64,000 nt of DNA from Mesorhizobium loti R88b (GCF_013170845.1 NZ_CP033367.1:930001-994000); one strand, 5' to 3'; shown: positions 18,587-27,312, numbered from the stretch's first letter. The notes: a model not told the origin generated them from the letters alone. Program-made: numbers and translations.

Positions 18587-19456
18587 ATGGCGCCACGTCC
18601 TGCCTGGAAGGGCTATCTGAAGCTGTCGCTGGTCACTTGTGCCGTGGAGCTGACCAACGTCGTCACCCATACCGAAAAGGTCTCGTTCCGGGTGCTGAAC
18701 CGCAAGACCGGCAACACGGTCAAGCGCATCTATATCGATGCCGAGACCGGCAAGCCGTTGGGCGATGGCGACGAGATCAAGGGCTATGAACTCGACGGCG
18801 GCGATTTCGTCCATATCGATGAAGACGAGATCGAGGCGGTGCAGATCGAATCCTCGCACACGATGAGCCTTGACGGTTTCATCGACAAAGCCTCGATCCA
18901 GCAGATTTATCTCGATACGCCCTATTATGTCGCGCCGGCCGACAAGGTGTCGGAGGAGGCGTTTGCCGTCATCCGCGATGCCATGGCCGGCAAGAAGATG
19001 GCCGGGCTAGCGCGTATCGTGCTCTACAACCGGGAACGGCCCGTGGTCATCGAGCCGCTGGGCAAGGGCATGGTGCTGACGACGCTGCGCTACGACAATA
19101 CGGTGCGCCAGCCGGACAGCGTGTTCGGCGAGATCAAGGCGGTGAAGACCGACCAGGAGATGACCGATCTGGCCGAACTGATCATCGACAAGAAGAAAGC
19201 CAAATTCGATCCGTCGAAGTTCGATGACAAATATGAGGACGCGCTGCTCGAACTGATCCGTGCCAAGAAAGCAGGCAAAAAGGCACCGACGGCCAAGGCG
19301 ACGCCCAAACCCTCCAACGTCGTCGACCTGTTCGACGCGCTGAAGAAGAGCCTGTCATCGGATTCAGCCTCGCCGAAAACGTCGTCCGCGAAAGCCAAGC
19401 CAGAGGCCAAACGCAACAAGCCGAAAGCCGCCGCGCCCAAGCGCAAATCGGCCTGA
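18587..19456 (+). CDS. ku: Ku protein (NHEJ end-binding)
   Basis: 289 residues from MAPRPAWKGYLKLSLVTCAV at 18587 (an upstream start at 18518 adds non-conserved residues). Bacterial Ku homodimer that rings DNA ends and recruits LigD. The beta-barrel core spans about 10-255, including KTGNTVKRIYID, HTMSLDGFID and YDNTVRQPD; a Lys/Ala-rich C-terminal tail (about 235-289) matches the extendable tails that help threading on DNA. It is the first gene of a ku-ligD operon, 12 bp apart. Confidence 0.95.
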   Translation: MAPRPAWKGYLKLSLVTCAVELTNVVTHTEKVSFRVLNRKTGNTVKRIYIDAETGKPLGDGDEIKGYELDGGDFVHIDEDEIEAVQIESSHTMSLDGFIDKASIQQIYLDTPYYVAPADKVSEEAFAVIRDAMAGKKMAGLARIVLYNRERPVVIEPLGKGMVLTTLRYDNTVRQPDSVFGEIKAVKTDQEMTDLAELIIDKKKAKFDPSKFDDKYEDALLELIRAKKAGKKAPTAKATPKPSNVVDLFDALKKSLSSDSASPKTSSAKAKPEAKRNKPKAAAPKRKSA

Positions 19457-19468
19457 GGGCGAGAAACA

Positions 19469-21985
19469 ATGGCCGCCCTCGAACAGTACAACGCCAAGCG
19501 CGATTTCAAGAAGACGTCGGAGCCGGCCGGCAAGGTTGTCCGCGGCACGAAAGCCGGTGGCATCTTCGTCATCCAGAAACATGCCGCGACCAGGCTGCAC
19601 TATGATTTTCGTCTCGAGCATGACGGCGTGCTGTGGAGCTGGGCGGTGACGCGCGGGCCTAGCCTCGATCCGCACGAAAAACGGCTCGCGGTGCATGTCG
19701 AGGATCATCCGATCGACTATGCCTCCTTCGAGGGCACGATCCCCAAGGGCGAATATGGCGGCGGTTCAGTGATCGTCTGGGACGAGGGCACATGGGTGCC
19801 CGAAATCGATCCGGCAAAGGCGATGAAAAAGGGCCATATCAGCTTCGAGCTCAAGGGCCACAAGCTTCATGGGCTGTGGCATCTGGTGCGGCTGAAGCCG
19901 AGGGCGGGCGAAAAACGCGACAACTGGCTGCTGATCAAGTCGGACGATGCCGCGGCACGGCCCGGCGAGGATATTCTGAAGGAGGCGCCGCAATCGGTGA
20001 AATCAGGCCTGACGATCGAGGAGGTGGGCGAGGGCAAGTCGGCCAAGGGCGAGACGCCAAAGGTCTGGCATTCCAACAAGCCGGCTGCAGGCAAGGCGAA
20101 GGCTGCAGGTCGCAAACTCGACTTCATCGAACCGCAACTTGCGACGCTGGAGCGGGATGCACCCGGCGGCAAGGATTGGCTGCACGAGGTGAAATTCGAT
20201 GGCTATCGCATGCAGGCGCAGATCGCCGGCACCGATGTGCGGCTCTTGACCCGCACCGGCCTCGACTGGACGGAGAAATTCGGCGGTGAAATCGCTGCCG
20301 AACTGGCAGGGCTGAAATGCACCGACGCCATCATCGACGGCGAGATCGTCGTGCTGGCCGACAGCGGTGTTTCGTCCTTCGCGCTGCTGCAGCAGGATTT
20401 GTCGGCGAAGCGGACAAACCGCTTCATCTACTACGTCTTCGATGTCATGCGGCTCGACGGCAAGGATTTGCGCGCCGAGCCGTTGGTCGAGCGCAAGCAG
20501 GCCCTGCAGGAGCTGCTCAGCAAGCAGCCGGACAATCCGGCGGTGCGTTTCTCCGACCACTTTTCCGAGCCCGGCAAGATCATGCTTGAGCATGCCTGCC
20601 GCATGGGGCTGGAAGGCGTCGTGTCAAAACGCGCCGATGCACCCTATCGCAGCGGGCGCGGGCCGACATGGGTGAAATCGAAATGCACGGCGCGGCAGGA
20701 ATTCGTCATCGGCGGCTTTCTGCCTTCTGACAAGACCGGGCGTGGGCTGCGCTCGCTGCTGGTCGGCTTCTATGAAGACGGCAAACTGCGCTATGCCGGC
20801 CGTGTCGGCACCGGCTTCTCCACCAAGGGTGCAAACGAGCTGAAGAAGAAGCTCGATGCGCTGAAGGCAGAGGATTCGCCTTTCGACGCGGCCGTGCCGA
20901 GGGGCAAGGGCCTGGTTTGGGTCAAGCCGGAATTGGTCGGGGAAGTGGAGTTTCGCAGCTGGACGTCCGATCGTATAATACGCCATGCCTCGTTCCAGGG
21001 GCTGCGCGAGGACAAGCCGGCGGAGGACGTTGTACAGGAAAAGCCCAAGGCAGCGACAGGCCAAAACGCAACCAAGGCCAAGCCGGCGTCAGGCGGCACC
21101 GGCAAATCCGCCGGGGCGATGACGACCAGCGTCAAACTCTCCCACCCCGACAAGCTGCTGTGGCCCGAGGAGAAAATCTCCAAGCAGGGCCTGCTCGACC
21201 ATTACGCGCAGGTTTGGCCACGCATTGAGCAATTCGTCGTCAACCGGCCGCTCAGCCTGGTGCGGGCGCCGGACGGCGTCGGCGGACCGCGCTTCTTCCA
21301 GAAGCATGCCTCGGCCGGCATGAGCGACAAGATCGCGCGCATGAAGGACCCCACAGATGGCGAGGAGATCCTGTTCATCCGGGATTTCGACGGGGTCGCG
21401 GCCCTCGTCCAGTACGGCGTGGTCGAAATCCACATCTGGGGCTGCACGATCGACAAGCTTGAACAACCCGACCAGATCATCTTCGATCTCGATCCCGATG
21501 AAGGCGTCGATGTCAAAGCGGTGCGCGAGGCGGCACTCGACATCAGGGGCAAGCTCGACGAACTGTCGCTGCCGAACTTCGTCAAGACATCGGGCGGCAA
21601 GGGTTATCATGTGCTGGTGCCGCTGAAGCCATCGGCGGATTGGGACGCGGTAAAAACCTTCACCCATGACTTCGCCAAGGCGCTGGAGCAGTCCGCCCCA
21701 GACCGCTATACGGCGACCCTGTCGAAGAAGGCGCGAACGGGAAAAATCTTCGTCGACTATCTGCGCAATGGCAGGGGCTCGACAACGGTCGCGCCCTACT
21801 CCTCGCGGGCCAAGAAAGGCGCGACGGTGTCGATGCCGGTGACATGGGCCGAGATCGAGGCTGGCCTGGCGCCGAACGCTTTTCCGATCGGCGACAAGAC
21901 GACGATGAAGCAGCTGGCGGAAGCTGATCCGTGGAATGGGTTCTTCGAGCAGGGGAAGGTGTTGAAGCGGATTTCGTCATCCTAG
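19469..21985 (+). CDS. ligD: ATP-dependent DNA ligase D, PE-LIG-POL order
   Basis: 838 residues. The 3'-phosphoesterase domain is at about 10-170 (RLHYDFRLEHDG with His44, Asp46 and His51; KGEYGGGSVIVWD). The adenylating ligase domain is at about 215-520 with nucleophile Lys242 in KFDGYR and a DGEIVVL motif. The archaeo-eukaryotic primase-type polymerase domain is at about 560-838 (LSHPDKLLWPE; IIFDLDPDEG with metal-binding Asp pair). LigD fills, processes and seals ends held by Ku. The last codons and TAG lie within an inverted-repeat element, so the C-terminus may be repeat-derived. Confidence 0.96.
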   Translation: MAALEQYNAKRDFKKTSEPAGKVVRGTKAGGIFVIQKHAATRLHYDFRLEHDGVLWSWAVTRGPSLDPHEKRLAVHVEDHPIDYASFEGTIPKGEYGGGSVIVWDEGTWVPEIDPAKAMKKGHISFELKGHKLHGLWHLVRLKPRAGEKRDNWLLIKSDDAAARPGEDILKEAPQSVKSGLTIEEVGEGKSAKGETPKVWHSNKPAAGKAKAAGRKLDFIEPQLATLERDAPGGKDWLHEVKFDGYRMQAQIAGTDVRLLTRTGLDWTEKFGGEIAAELAGLKCTDAIIDGEIVVLADSGVSSFALLQQDLSAKRTNRFIYYVFDVMRLDGKDLRAEPLVERKQALQELLSKQPDNPAVRFSDHFSEPGKIMLEHACRMGLEGVVSKRADAPYRSGRGPTWVKSKCTARQEFVIGGFLPSDKTGRGLRSLLVGFYEDGKLRYAGRVGTGFSTKGANELKKKLDALKAEDSPFDAAVPRGKGLVWVKPELVGEVEFRSWTSDRIIRHASFQGLREDKPAEDVVQEKPKAATGQNATKAKPASGGTGKSAGAMTTSVKLSHPDKLLWPEEKISKQGLLDHYAQVWPRIEQFVVNRPLSLVRAPDGVGGPRFFQKHASAGMSDKIARMKDPTDGEEILFIRDFDGVAALVQYGVVEIHIWGCTIDKLEQPDQIIFDLDPDEGVDVKAVREAALDIRGKLDELSLPNFVKTSGGKGYHVLVPLKPSADWDAVKTFTHDFAKALEQSAPDRYTATLSKKARTGKIFVDYLRNGRGSTTVAPYSSRAKKGATVSMPVTWAEIEAGLAPNAFPIGDKTTMKQLAEADPWNGFFEQGKVLKRISSS

Positions 21986-22188
21986 GGCGAAGCAAGGAGC
22001 GAAGCGACGCGGCGCAGACCCTAGGATCCATGCCGGGACGCCAAGGAAAACAGGGCGGCCCAGAACCTAGCGATCTTCCCGCCGTGGTGACAGCAGAGAT
22101 CTGCACCGTTGCGGCGCTTTGAGGTCACGGCATGGATCCTAGGGTCTCCGCGACGCCGCTTTGCGGCTGCTCCGCCCTAGGATGACGA
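21974..22188. repeat. 215-bp inverted-repeat element overlapping the ligD stop
   Basis: The left arm (21974-22033) and right arm (22128-22188) are near reverse complements: TCGTCATCCTAGGGCG ... ACCCTAGGATCCATGCCG against the mirrored CGGCATGGATCCTAGGGT ... CGCCCTAGGATGACGA. The roughly 95-bp centre is unique. No transposase is present. It resembles the CCTAGGG-bordered palindromic repeats dispersed in Mesorhizobium intergenic regions. The left arm supplies the last four ligD codons and its TAG. Confidence 0.85.
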
Positions 22189-22212
22189 AGTTGTGGGGCG
22201 GGCGCTCACTGC

Positions 22213-22887
22213 TCAGCCCAAAAACACCCTCTCGAACGCCTGCTTGCCCGGTGACGAAAACACCACTGCTCGGCTGTCCTTCTCCCGCCTTGCCCATTTC
22301 TCCAACAGGATCTTGTCGAGGATGGCGGCGCCTAGCGTGCCGGCGAGATGCGAGCGGCGCACGCTCCAGTCGAGGCAGGCGCGGCAGACGGGCCGCCTCG
22401 GTTTGGCGCCGACCTCGATGCCGATGGCCGCGAAATGCGAGGCTGCCGACGGCCCGAGCCTGATCTCCTTGTCGTCACGCACCAGTATGTCTTTCTCGAC
22501 TAGACGATCGAGCATCGCCACCGCCTGCTCGCCGGCGAGGTGATCGTAGCAGACACGCGCCACGCGCATGGCGCCATCGCGCGGACCCGGCCGCACACGC
22601 TTGGGGCCAACGGCTTCCGCGACACCGGTGATGGCTTCGATCATGCCCGCCACTTGCGGCCCGGCGAGGCCGTAATAGCGGTGCCTGCCCTGGCTGGCCA
22701 AGGTCAGCAGTCCGCCCTCCATCAGTTTCGACAGATGCGAAGAGGCGGTCGGCAGCGACACGCCGGCTTCCAGCGCCAGTTCGCTCGCCGTCAGCGCCGT
22801 GCCGCCCATCAGCGCGTTCAGCATGTTGGCGCGGGCCGGGTCGCCGACCAGGCTGGCAATGCGGGCGATGTCGGGTCCTTCACGCAT
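22213..22887 (-). CDS. ArsR-family winged-helix regulator with C-terminal extension
   Basis: 224 residues. The ArsR-type winged helix is at about 8-75 (VGDPARANMLNALMGG, TASELALEAGVSLPTASSHLSKLMEGGLLTL, YYGLAG). A C-terminal region of about 110 residues contains a CRACLDWS pair (CxxC) that might bind metal or sense redox, although classical ArsR metal-site residues are not evident. It is divergent from the DUF1127-NIPSNAP-ABM gene row across 68 bp, which suggests it controls them. Confidence 0.88.
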   Translation of the reverse strand: MREGPDIARIASLVGDPARANMLNALMGGTALTASELALEAGVSLPTASSHLSKLMEGGLLTLASQGRHRYYGLAGPQVAGMIEAITGVAEAVGPKRVRPGPRDGAMRVARVCYDHLAGEQAVAMLDRLVEKDILVRDDKEIRLGPSAASHFAAIGIEVGAKPRRPVCRACLDWSVRRSHLAGTLGAAILDKILLEKWARREKDSRAVVFSSPGKQAFERVFLG

Positions 22888-22955
22888 AGTTCGTTCCTCA
22901 TCGAAGCATTCTTGTCAGATAAGCATTATTCTCCGACCAGATCAAGGAGACGACG

Positions 22956-23165
22956 ATGACCGCACGAACCACCTTCACCCCGTTCCCCGGCCGCCAATCG
23001 TTCCCGTTCATCGACTGGGTTCGTATGCGGCTTCTGGCCCGCTGGTATGACCGTTACCTGCAACGCCGTGACCTTTCGGAGGTCGACGACCACCTGCTGC
23101 GCGACCTCGGCCTGACCCGGGAGGACGTGCGCCGCGAATGCGCGAAGTCCTTCTGGCGGTCATGA
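22956..23165 (+). CDS. DUF1127 small basic protein
   Basis: 69 residues with the DUF1127 core near the C-terminus: LSEVDDHLLRDLGLTREDVRRE. Such Arg-rich short proteins are abundant in Rhizobiales; characterised members bind RNA and tune phosphate, carbon or small-RNA responses. AAGGAGA lies 7 nt before the ATG. It is the first plus-strand gene after the ArsR divergent promoter. Confidence 0.9.
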   Translation: MTARTTFTPFPGRQSFPFIDWVRMRLLARWYDRYLQRRDLSEVDDHLLRDLGLTREDVRRECAKSFWRS

Positions 23166-23255
23166 CCAGCAAGAGAATTGCCTAGCAGATCGGGCGGCAC
23201 AATGTTTCGACGCGGCTCGAACTATCGACGCGAAACATCCCAAAAGGAGACGACC

Positions 23256-23588
23256 ATGACCATCACCTGCTTCATCCGCTATGAGATCGACCCGTTCGGC
23301 AAGGCTGCCTTCGAGGAGTATGCCCGCAACTGGGGACAGGCCATTCCGCGCTGCGGCGCCGATCTGATCGGCTATTACGCTCCGCATGAAGGATCGGCGA
23401 CGACGGCCTATGCCGCCTACAACATCGAAAGCCTGGCAGCCTACGAAGCCTATCGTGCGCGGCTTGCCGCCGATCCCGCCGGCAAGGCAAACTATGAGTT
23501 CGCCAAGCGTGAACGATTCATCCTCAAGGAGGACCGCATGTTTCTAAGGCACGTCTCGGGACCACACGCAAAACTGGTGCTGCCGTGA
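23256..23588 (+). CDS. NIPSNAP-family protein
   Basis: 110 residues from the ATG at 23256, preceded by AAAGGAGA. A dimeric ferredoxin-like fold protein: ITCFIRYEIDPFGKAAFEEYARNW at the start (two parts: strand and helix) and KANYEFAKRERFI near the end. NIPSNAP proteins have no established bacterial reaction. The stop overlaps the GTG start of the next gene by 4 nt, indicating coupled expression with the ABM protein. Confidence 0.88.
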   Translation: MTITCFIRYEIDPFGKAAFEEYARNWGQAIPRCGADLIGYYAPHEGSATTAYAAYNIESLAAYEAYRARLAADPAGKANYEFAKRERFILKEDRMFLRHVSGPHAKLVLP

Positions 23589-23929
23589 TCGCCGTCATCT
23601 TCGAGGTGCAGCCCGCGGAGGGCCGGCGCGATGCCTATCTCGGCATCGCCGCCGAGCTCCGGCCCCTACTCGACGGCATCGACGGGTTCATCTCGATCGA
23701 GCGCTTCCAGAGCCTGGCCGACACCAACCGCATCCTGTCGCTGTCATTCTGGCGCGACGAGGAAGCGGTGAAGGCCTGGCGCACCACCGAGGAACACCGG
23801 CAAGCGCAGCAAGCCGGTCGCGGCGGTATCTTTGCCGGCTATCGTTTGCGCATCGCGCATGTGGTGAGGGATTACGGGCTGACCGAGAGGGATGAGGCGC
23901 CGGCGGACAGCCGAGCGATGAATGGGTAA
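23585..23929 (+). CDS. Antibiotic biosynthesis monooxygenase (ABM)-domain protein
   Basis: 114 residues with a GTG start at 23585 fixed by the GTGA overlap. The ABM ferredoxin-like fold is visible: IAVIFEVQPAEGRRDAYLGI, then GFISIERFQS and SLSFWRDEEAVKAWRTTEEH. Family members include heme-degrading and quinone monooxygenases, but no heme-ligating pattern can be assigned here. Paired with NIPSNAP, it may form a mixed or related dimeric enzyme module under the ArsR regulator. Confidence 0.88.
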   Translation: MIAVIFEVQPAEGRRDAYLGIAAELRPLLDGIDGFISIERFQSLADTNRILSLSFWRDEEAVKAWRTTEEHRQAQQAGRGGIFAGYRLRIAHVVRDYGLTERDEAPADSRAMNG

Positions 23930-23993
23930 GTGCCTTTCCTTCCCCCACAAGGATTGGTGACTGGTCGGCGCGAGGCTTGATTGCGACGTGGTT

Positions 23994-24152
23994 CCCCCAA
24001 TCCGTCACTGCTTCGCAGCGCCACCTTTCCCCCTCCGGAGGGAAAGGAAGGGAGCTTCGTTGGAAAAGCGTTTACCGCAAAAGCTGAGTGCCTTTCCTCT
24101 ACCCCGTCGATCGGGGGAGAGGTGGCTCGGCGAAGCCGAGACGGAGTGGGGG
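23994..24152. repeat. Imperfect inverted-repeat element in the 333-bp gap before mbfA
   Basis: The left arm 23994-24042 (CCCCCAATCCGTCACTGCTT...) and right arm 24102-24152 are imperfect reverse complements, each with a small nested hairpin (GCTTCGCAGC / CTCGGCGAAGCCGAG). The gap 23930-24262 holds no other gene. The arms match the dispersed 'GGGGGAGAGGTGGCTCGGCGAAG' type repeat (quoted in part) that I associate with Mesorhizobium intergenic DNA. Confidence 0.75.
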
Positions 24153-24262
24153 TCGACCAGCGCGGCATAAGACAATGCATGCGCAAGCTGCCATGCACGC
24201 TAGCGCCAAAGACCAGCCACTTGGAAATGTGTGCATGCCGTAGCCCCACAGGGGGAGAGCAC

Positions 24263-25246
24263 TCACGCATTCCCGATCAGCACGCCGGCCGCGAACACCA
24301 GGGCGCCGCCCAGCACCACCTGGAAGGCGGCGCGCAGGAAGGGTGTCTGCATGTAGCGGTTCTGGACGAAGGCGATCGCCCACAGTTCGAAGAACACCAC
24401 CACCGCTGCAACACCCGTCGCCGTCCAGAAGCTCGGAATGAGATAGGGCAGCGCGTGGCCGAGGCCGCCGAGCGTCGTCATGATGCCGACGGTCAGGCCG
24501 CGCTTGATCGGTGAGCCGCGGCCCGACAGTTTGCCGTCGTCGGAAGCGACTTCGGTGAAGCCCATCGAAATGCCGGCGCCGATCGAGGCGGCAAGGCCTA
24601 CCAGCAGGGTCTGCCAGGTGTCGTGCGTGGCAAAGGCGGCGGCGAAGATCGGCGCCAGCGTCGACACCGAACCGTCCATCAATCCGGCGAGGCCCGGCTG
24701 CACATAGGTGAGGATGAACTGGCGCTGCTCGGCGCTGGCTTCCTCATCCTTGACCGACCCCGGCACATGCTTCTGCTCCAGCCGCTGCGCCAGCGTCTCG
24801 TGGCCCAGTTCGGCCACGGCCAGATCGTCGAGCAGTTTCCGCGTTGAAGCATCCGTCGTGCGCTTTGCCGCCTCGACATAGAACAGATAGGCGCGCTGCT
24901 CCATCGCTTCGGCCTGGCGGCGCACATGCTCGATGCCGAGCGGCTTTACCAGCCAGTCGGGCTTGCGCTCATAGTAACCCTTCACATGTTCGCGCCGGAT
25001 CAGCGGGATGCGCTCGCCGAACCGCTTGCGGAACAGCTCGATCAGCGCGTCGCGATGGCCGTCCTCTTCCTCGGCCATGTCCTCGAACACTTTTGCCGAT
25101 TGCGGGAAGCTTTCCGCCAGCCCGTCGGCATAGGCCCGGTAGATGCGGCCGTCATCTTCCTCGGAGGAAATGGCCAGCGCCAGGATCTCCGGTTCGGAGA
25201 GCGTCTCGAAGGGGCGGCGGCCGAAGCCGAAAACGCGGGAAAGCAT
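24263..25246 (-). CDS. mbfA: MbfA-type membrane ferritin, VIT1-family iron exporter
   Basis: 327 residues: a cytosolic ferritin-like domain (about 15-165) with diiron ligand motifs MAEEEDGHRD, EQRAYLFYVEA and VAELGHETLA, then a VIT1/CCC1 membrane domain (about 180-327) beginning VQPGLAGLMDGSVSTLAPIF with several transmembrane helices. In Agrobacterium and Bradyrhizobium MbfA exports iron and protects against iron and peroxide stress, and is repressed by Irr when iron is low. A near-ideal ICE operator sits 11 bp upstream of the start codon, supporting the same control here. Confidence 0.95.
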   Translation of the reverse strand: MLSRVFGFGRRPFETLSEPEILALAISSEEDDGRIYRAYADGLAESFPQSAKVFEDMAEEEDGHRDALIELFRKRFGERIPLIRREHVKGYYERKPDWLVKPLGIEHVRRQAEAMEQRAYLFYVEAAKRTTDASTRKLLDDLAVAELGHETLAQRLEQKHVPGSVKDEEASAEQRQFILTYVQPGLAGLMDGSVSTLAPIFAAAFATHDTWQTLLVGLAASIGAGISMGFTEVASDDGKLSGRGSPIKRGLTVGIMTTLGGLGHALPYLIPSFWTATGVAAVVVFFELWAIAFVQNRYMQTPFLRAAFQVVLGGALVFAAGVLIGNA

Positions 25247-25257
25247 GAGGAAATCAC

Positions 25258-25284
25258 CCTAGTTTAGAATAGTTCTAAACTAGG
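25258..25284 (-). promoter_or_regulatory. ICE-type Irr operator of mbfA (perfect 27-bp palindrome)
   Basis: Arms CCTAGTTTAGAA and TTCTAAACTAGG are exact reverse complements around a TAG spacer. The inner TTTAGAA-N3-TTCTAAA matches the iron-control-element consensus bound by Irr in rhizobia. Its mbfA-proximal end overlaps the Shine-Dalgarno region, so bound Irr would block initiation, consistent with repression under iron limitation. Confidence 0.88.
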
Positions 25285-25416
25285 CATTTGCACAGCTTTG
25301 GTCAATTGCGCGCTTGGGTCGCGGTCAAGAATTGTTGAAGCCTGGCGCATTCCGTACCCCTTCATTATCAGTGAAGGTTCACCTATATATTTGTCCAAAC
25401 CAAGAGGAACCCAGAG

Positions 25417-25740
25417 ATGACGGAAAAACAGCCTCCGCACCCTTATGACCCGAAGCCCGTTCTCGATCTCATTGCCAGCATCGAGGCCGATTTGCAGCGC
25501 CTGAAGGGCCTGGTCGAACAGCAGGTCGAGAAATTCGACCCCGCCAATCCACACAACAAGGCGCCCGACGGCAAGCTGACCGAGGAAGGCGTCGAGTGCT
25601 GCTACCGAATGTTCGACGAAGGCAAGTCGCGCTATTCGGTCGCCCAGCAGATGAAGATCTCCTTTGCCGCCGCCAGCCATCGGTTCAATAATTGGCGCAA
25701 GCTGGGCGGGACCAAGCGGCAGCGGACGTTGCTGGGGTGA
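25417..25740 (+). CDS. Conserved hypothetical 107-residue protein
   Basis: The ATG at 25417 follows a GAGGAA site. The N-terminal half has an amphipathic helix (VLDLIASIEADLQRLKGLVEQQ, in part); the C-terminal half (EGVECCYRMFDEGKSRYSVAQQ, then KISFAAASHRFNNWRKLGG) looks like a helix-turn-helix module of the type that recognises DNA. No family name can be given. It is divergent from mbfA, separated by the ICE operator, so iron control is possible but not shown. Confidence 0.75.
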   Translation: MTEKQPPHPYDPKPVLDLIASIEADLQRLKGLVEQQVEKFDPANPHNKAPDGKLTEEGVECCYRMFDEGKSRYSVAQQMKISFAAASHRFNNWRKLGGTKRQRTLLG

Positions 25741-25862
25741 GAACCCGCCGCAGGCGAATTGAAAGGTCCGGCGGACTTTTCAAAGGGTTCGAACCGGGGA
25801 GCTGCCGCAGGCAACGGACCCCCGGCTGCGTGCTCTGCAATTGAAGGGACAATCAGATATGT

Positions 25863-25919
25863 CGGCGGGACAGCCGCCCCTCTCTGTCCTGCCGACATCT
25901 CCCCCACGAGGGGGGAGAT
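25863..25919. repeat. Two-hairpin intergenic repeat
   Basis: Arms CGGCGGGACAG (25863-25873) and CTGTCCTGCCG (25884-25894) form one hairpin with a single mismatch; ATCTCCCCC (25897-25905) and GGGGGAGAT (25911-25919) form a second. This double stem lies in the 281-bp gap between the 107-codon gene and the dehydratase and resembles dispersed Mesorhizobium repeats. Confidence 0.7.
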
Positions 25920-26021
25920 TGGCAGCTTTCCTTCCAACTTTGTAACCGTCACATCTTTTCGTTGGCATCGCACGGCGCTTTGCGTGCACCATGGCCGGAT
26001 CCCATCGCCACAGGATCCACC

Positions 26022-26999
26022 ATGACCACCCCTCCCGGAATCGCCGACATCCACGCCGCCGCCGCGCGGCTTTCGGGCTTGATCGTCGAAACTCCCCTGA
26101 TCGAATCGGCTGAGCTGAACAAGCGCTTCGGCGGGCGCATCCTGTTCAAGCCGGAGACGCTGCAGCGCACCGGCTCATTCAAGTTCCGCGGCGCCTACAA
26201 CAAGCTGTCGTCACTGAGCGAGCAGGAACGCAGCCGGGGCGTCGTCGCCTTTTCCTCGGGCAATCATGCACAAGGGGTGGCCGCGTCGGCCGCCATGTTC
26301 GGCGTCAAGGCGGTCATCGCCATGCCGGCGGACGCACCGGCGATGAAGATCGGCAATGTCCGCAAGATGGGTGCGGAGGTGGTGCCGTTCGACCGTTTTC
26401 GCGACGACCGCATGACCGTGGTTCGGCCCTACATCGAAAGCGGCATGGTGCTGGTGCCGCCCTTCGACGATCCGGCCATTATTGCGGGGCAAGGCACGAT
26501 CGGCCTTGAGCTGATGCGACAGGCGAAAGCGCTCGGCGTCAGCCTCGACGCTGTCGTTATCCCCTGCGGTGGCGGCGGTTTGACCAGCGGCATTTCGGTC
26601 GCGGTCAAGGATGCCTCGCCCGGCACAGCAATCTGGGCAGTCGAGCCCGAGCATTTTGACGACACGCGCCGCTCGCTCGCCGCCGGCGCCCGGGTTTCGA
26701 ACGAACCAGGTTACAGTTCGATCTGCGACGCGATCCTGACCGCCGAGCCGGGCGCCATCACCTTCGAAATCAACCGCAGGAACCTTGCCGGCGCCATAGC
26801 CGTCTCCGACAAGGCGACGGCGCAGGCGATGCGCGACGCCATGGCCTATCTGAAGCTGGTGGTCGAACCCGGCGGTTGCGTCGCGCTTGCGGCGCTGTCA
26901 TCGGGCGAGATCGAGCTGTCGGGCAAATGCGTCGCCGTTGTGCTGTCGGGCGGCAATGTCGATTTCGGCACCTATGCCGAGATCATGGCGGCCGCCTAG
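26022..26999 (+). CDS. Threonine/serine dehydratase (PLP fold type II)
   Basis: 325 residues from the ATG at 26022. PLP-binding Lys54 is in TGSFKFRGAYN; the substrate loop FSSGNHAQG is at 77-85; the phosphate-binding PCGGGGLTSG is near 175. There is no C-terminal ACT-like regulatory domain, so this is the short catabolic type (TdcB, serine racemase or hydroxyaspartate dehydratase-like) rather than biosynthetic IlvA. Exact substrate is open. It stands alone on the plus strand. Confidence 0.9.
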   Translation: MTTPPGIADIHAAAARLSGLIVETPLIESAELNKRFGGRILFKPETLQRTGSFKFRGAYNKLSSLSEQERSRGVVAFSSGNHAQGVAASAAMFGVKAVIAMPADAPAMKIGNVRKMGAEVVPFDRFRDDRMTVVRPYIESGMVLVPPFDDPAIIAGQGTIGLELMRQAKALGVSLDAVVIPCGGGGLTSGISVAVKDASPGTAIWAVEPEHFDDTRRSLAAGARVSNEPGYSSICDAILTAEPGAITFEINRRNLAGAIAVSDKATAQAMRDAMAYLKLVVEPGGCVALAALSSGEIELSGKCVAVVLSGGNVDFGTYAEIMAAA

Positions 27000-27045
27000 G
27001 TGGTTTGACTATTGCTGCGTCTCATCCGCCGCATAGGATAACCCG

Positions 27046-27312
27046 ATGTCGAAACATCTGCTTACTGTTGAGGACGTGTTTACAATTACCGGACGCGGCG
27101 TTCTGGTGGGTCCCGGGCCGCTTCTTTCGGAATACGACGGTCCTCGTCGACTACCCGTCAGGCTGATACTCCCCAGTGGCGAAGAAAAACAGGCGATGTT
27201 GACGCTTGAGGGGCTACGTAAGACACCTGCGCCACCGGAGCCTCGGTGGGGTTGCCTTCTTGCGGATGTCACAAAAGGCGATGTCCCCGCTGGAACAGAA
27301 GTTTGGACCTAA
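27046..27312 (+). CDS. Hypothetical 88-residue protein with EF-Tu-domain-II-like start
   Basis: The product opens HLLTVEDVFTITGRGVLVGPG, which resembles the beta-barrel domain II opening of elongation-factor-type GTPases, and continues as an all-beta-looking sequence to PAGTEVWT. No GTPase domain is attached, and related stand-alone proteins are of unknown function. An AGGATAA stretch precedes the ATG. It lies 46 bp after the dehydratase on the same strand. Confidence 0.7.
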   Translation: MSKHLLTVEDVFTITGRGVLVGPGPLLSEYDGPRRLPVRLILPSGEEKQAMLTLEGLRKTPAPPEPRWGCLLADVTKGDVPAGTEVWT

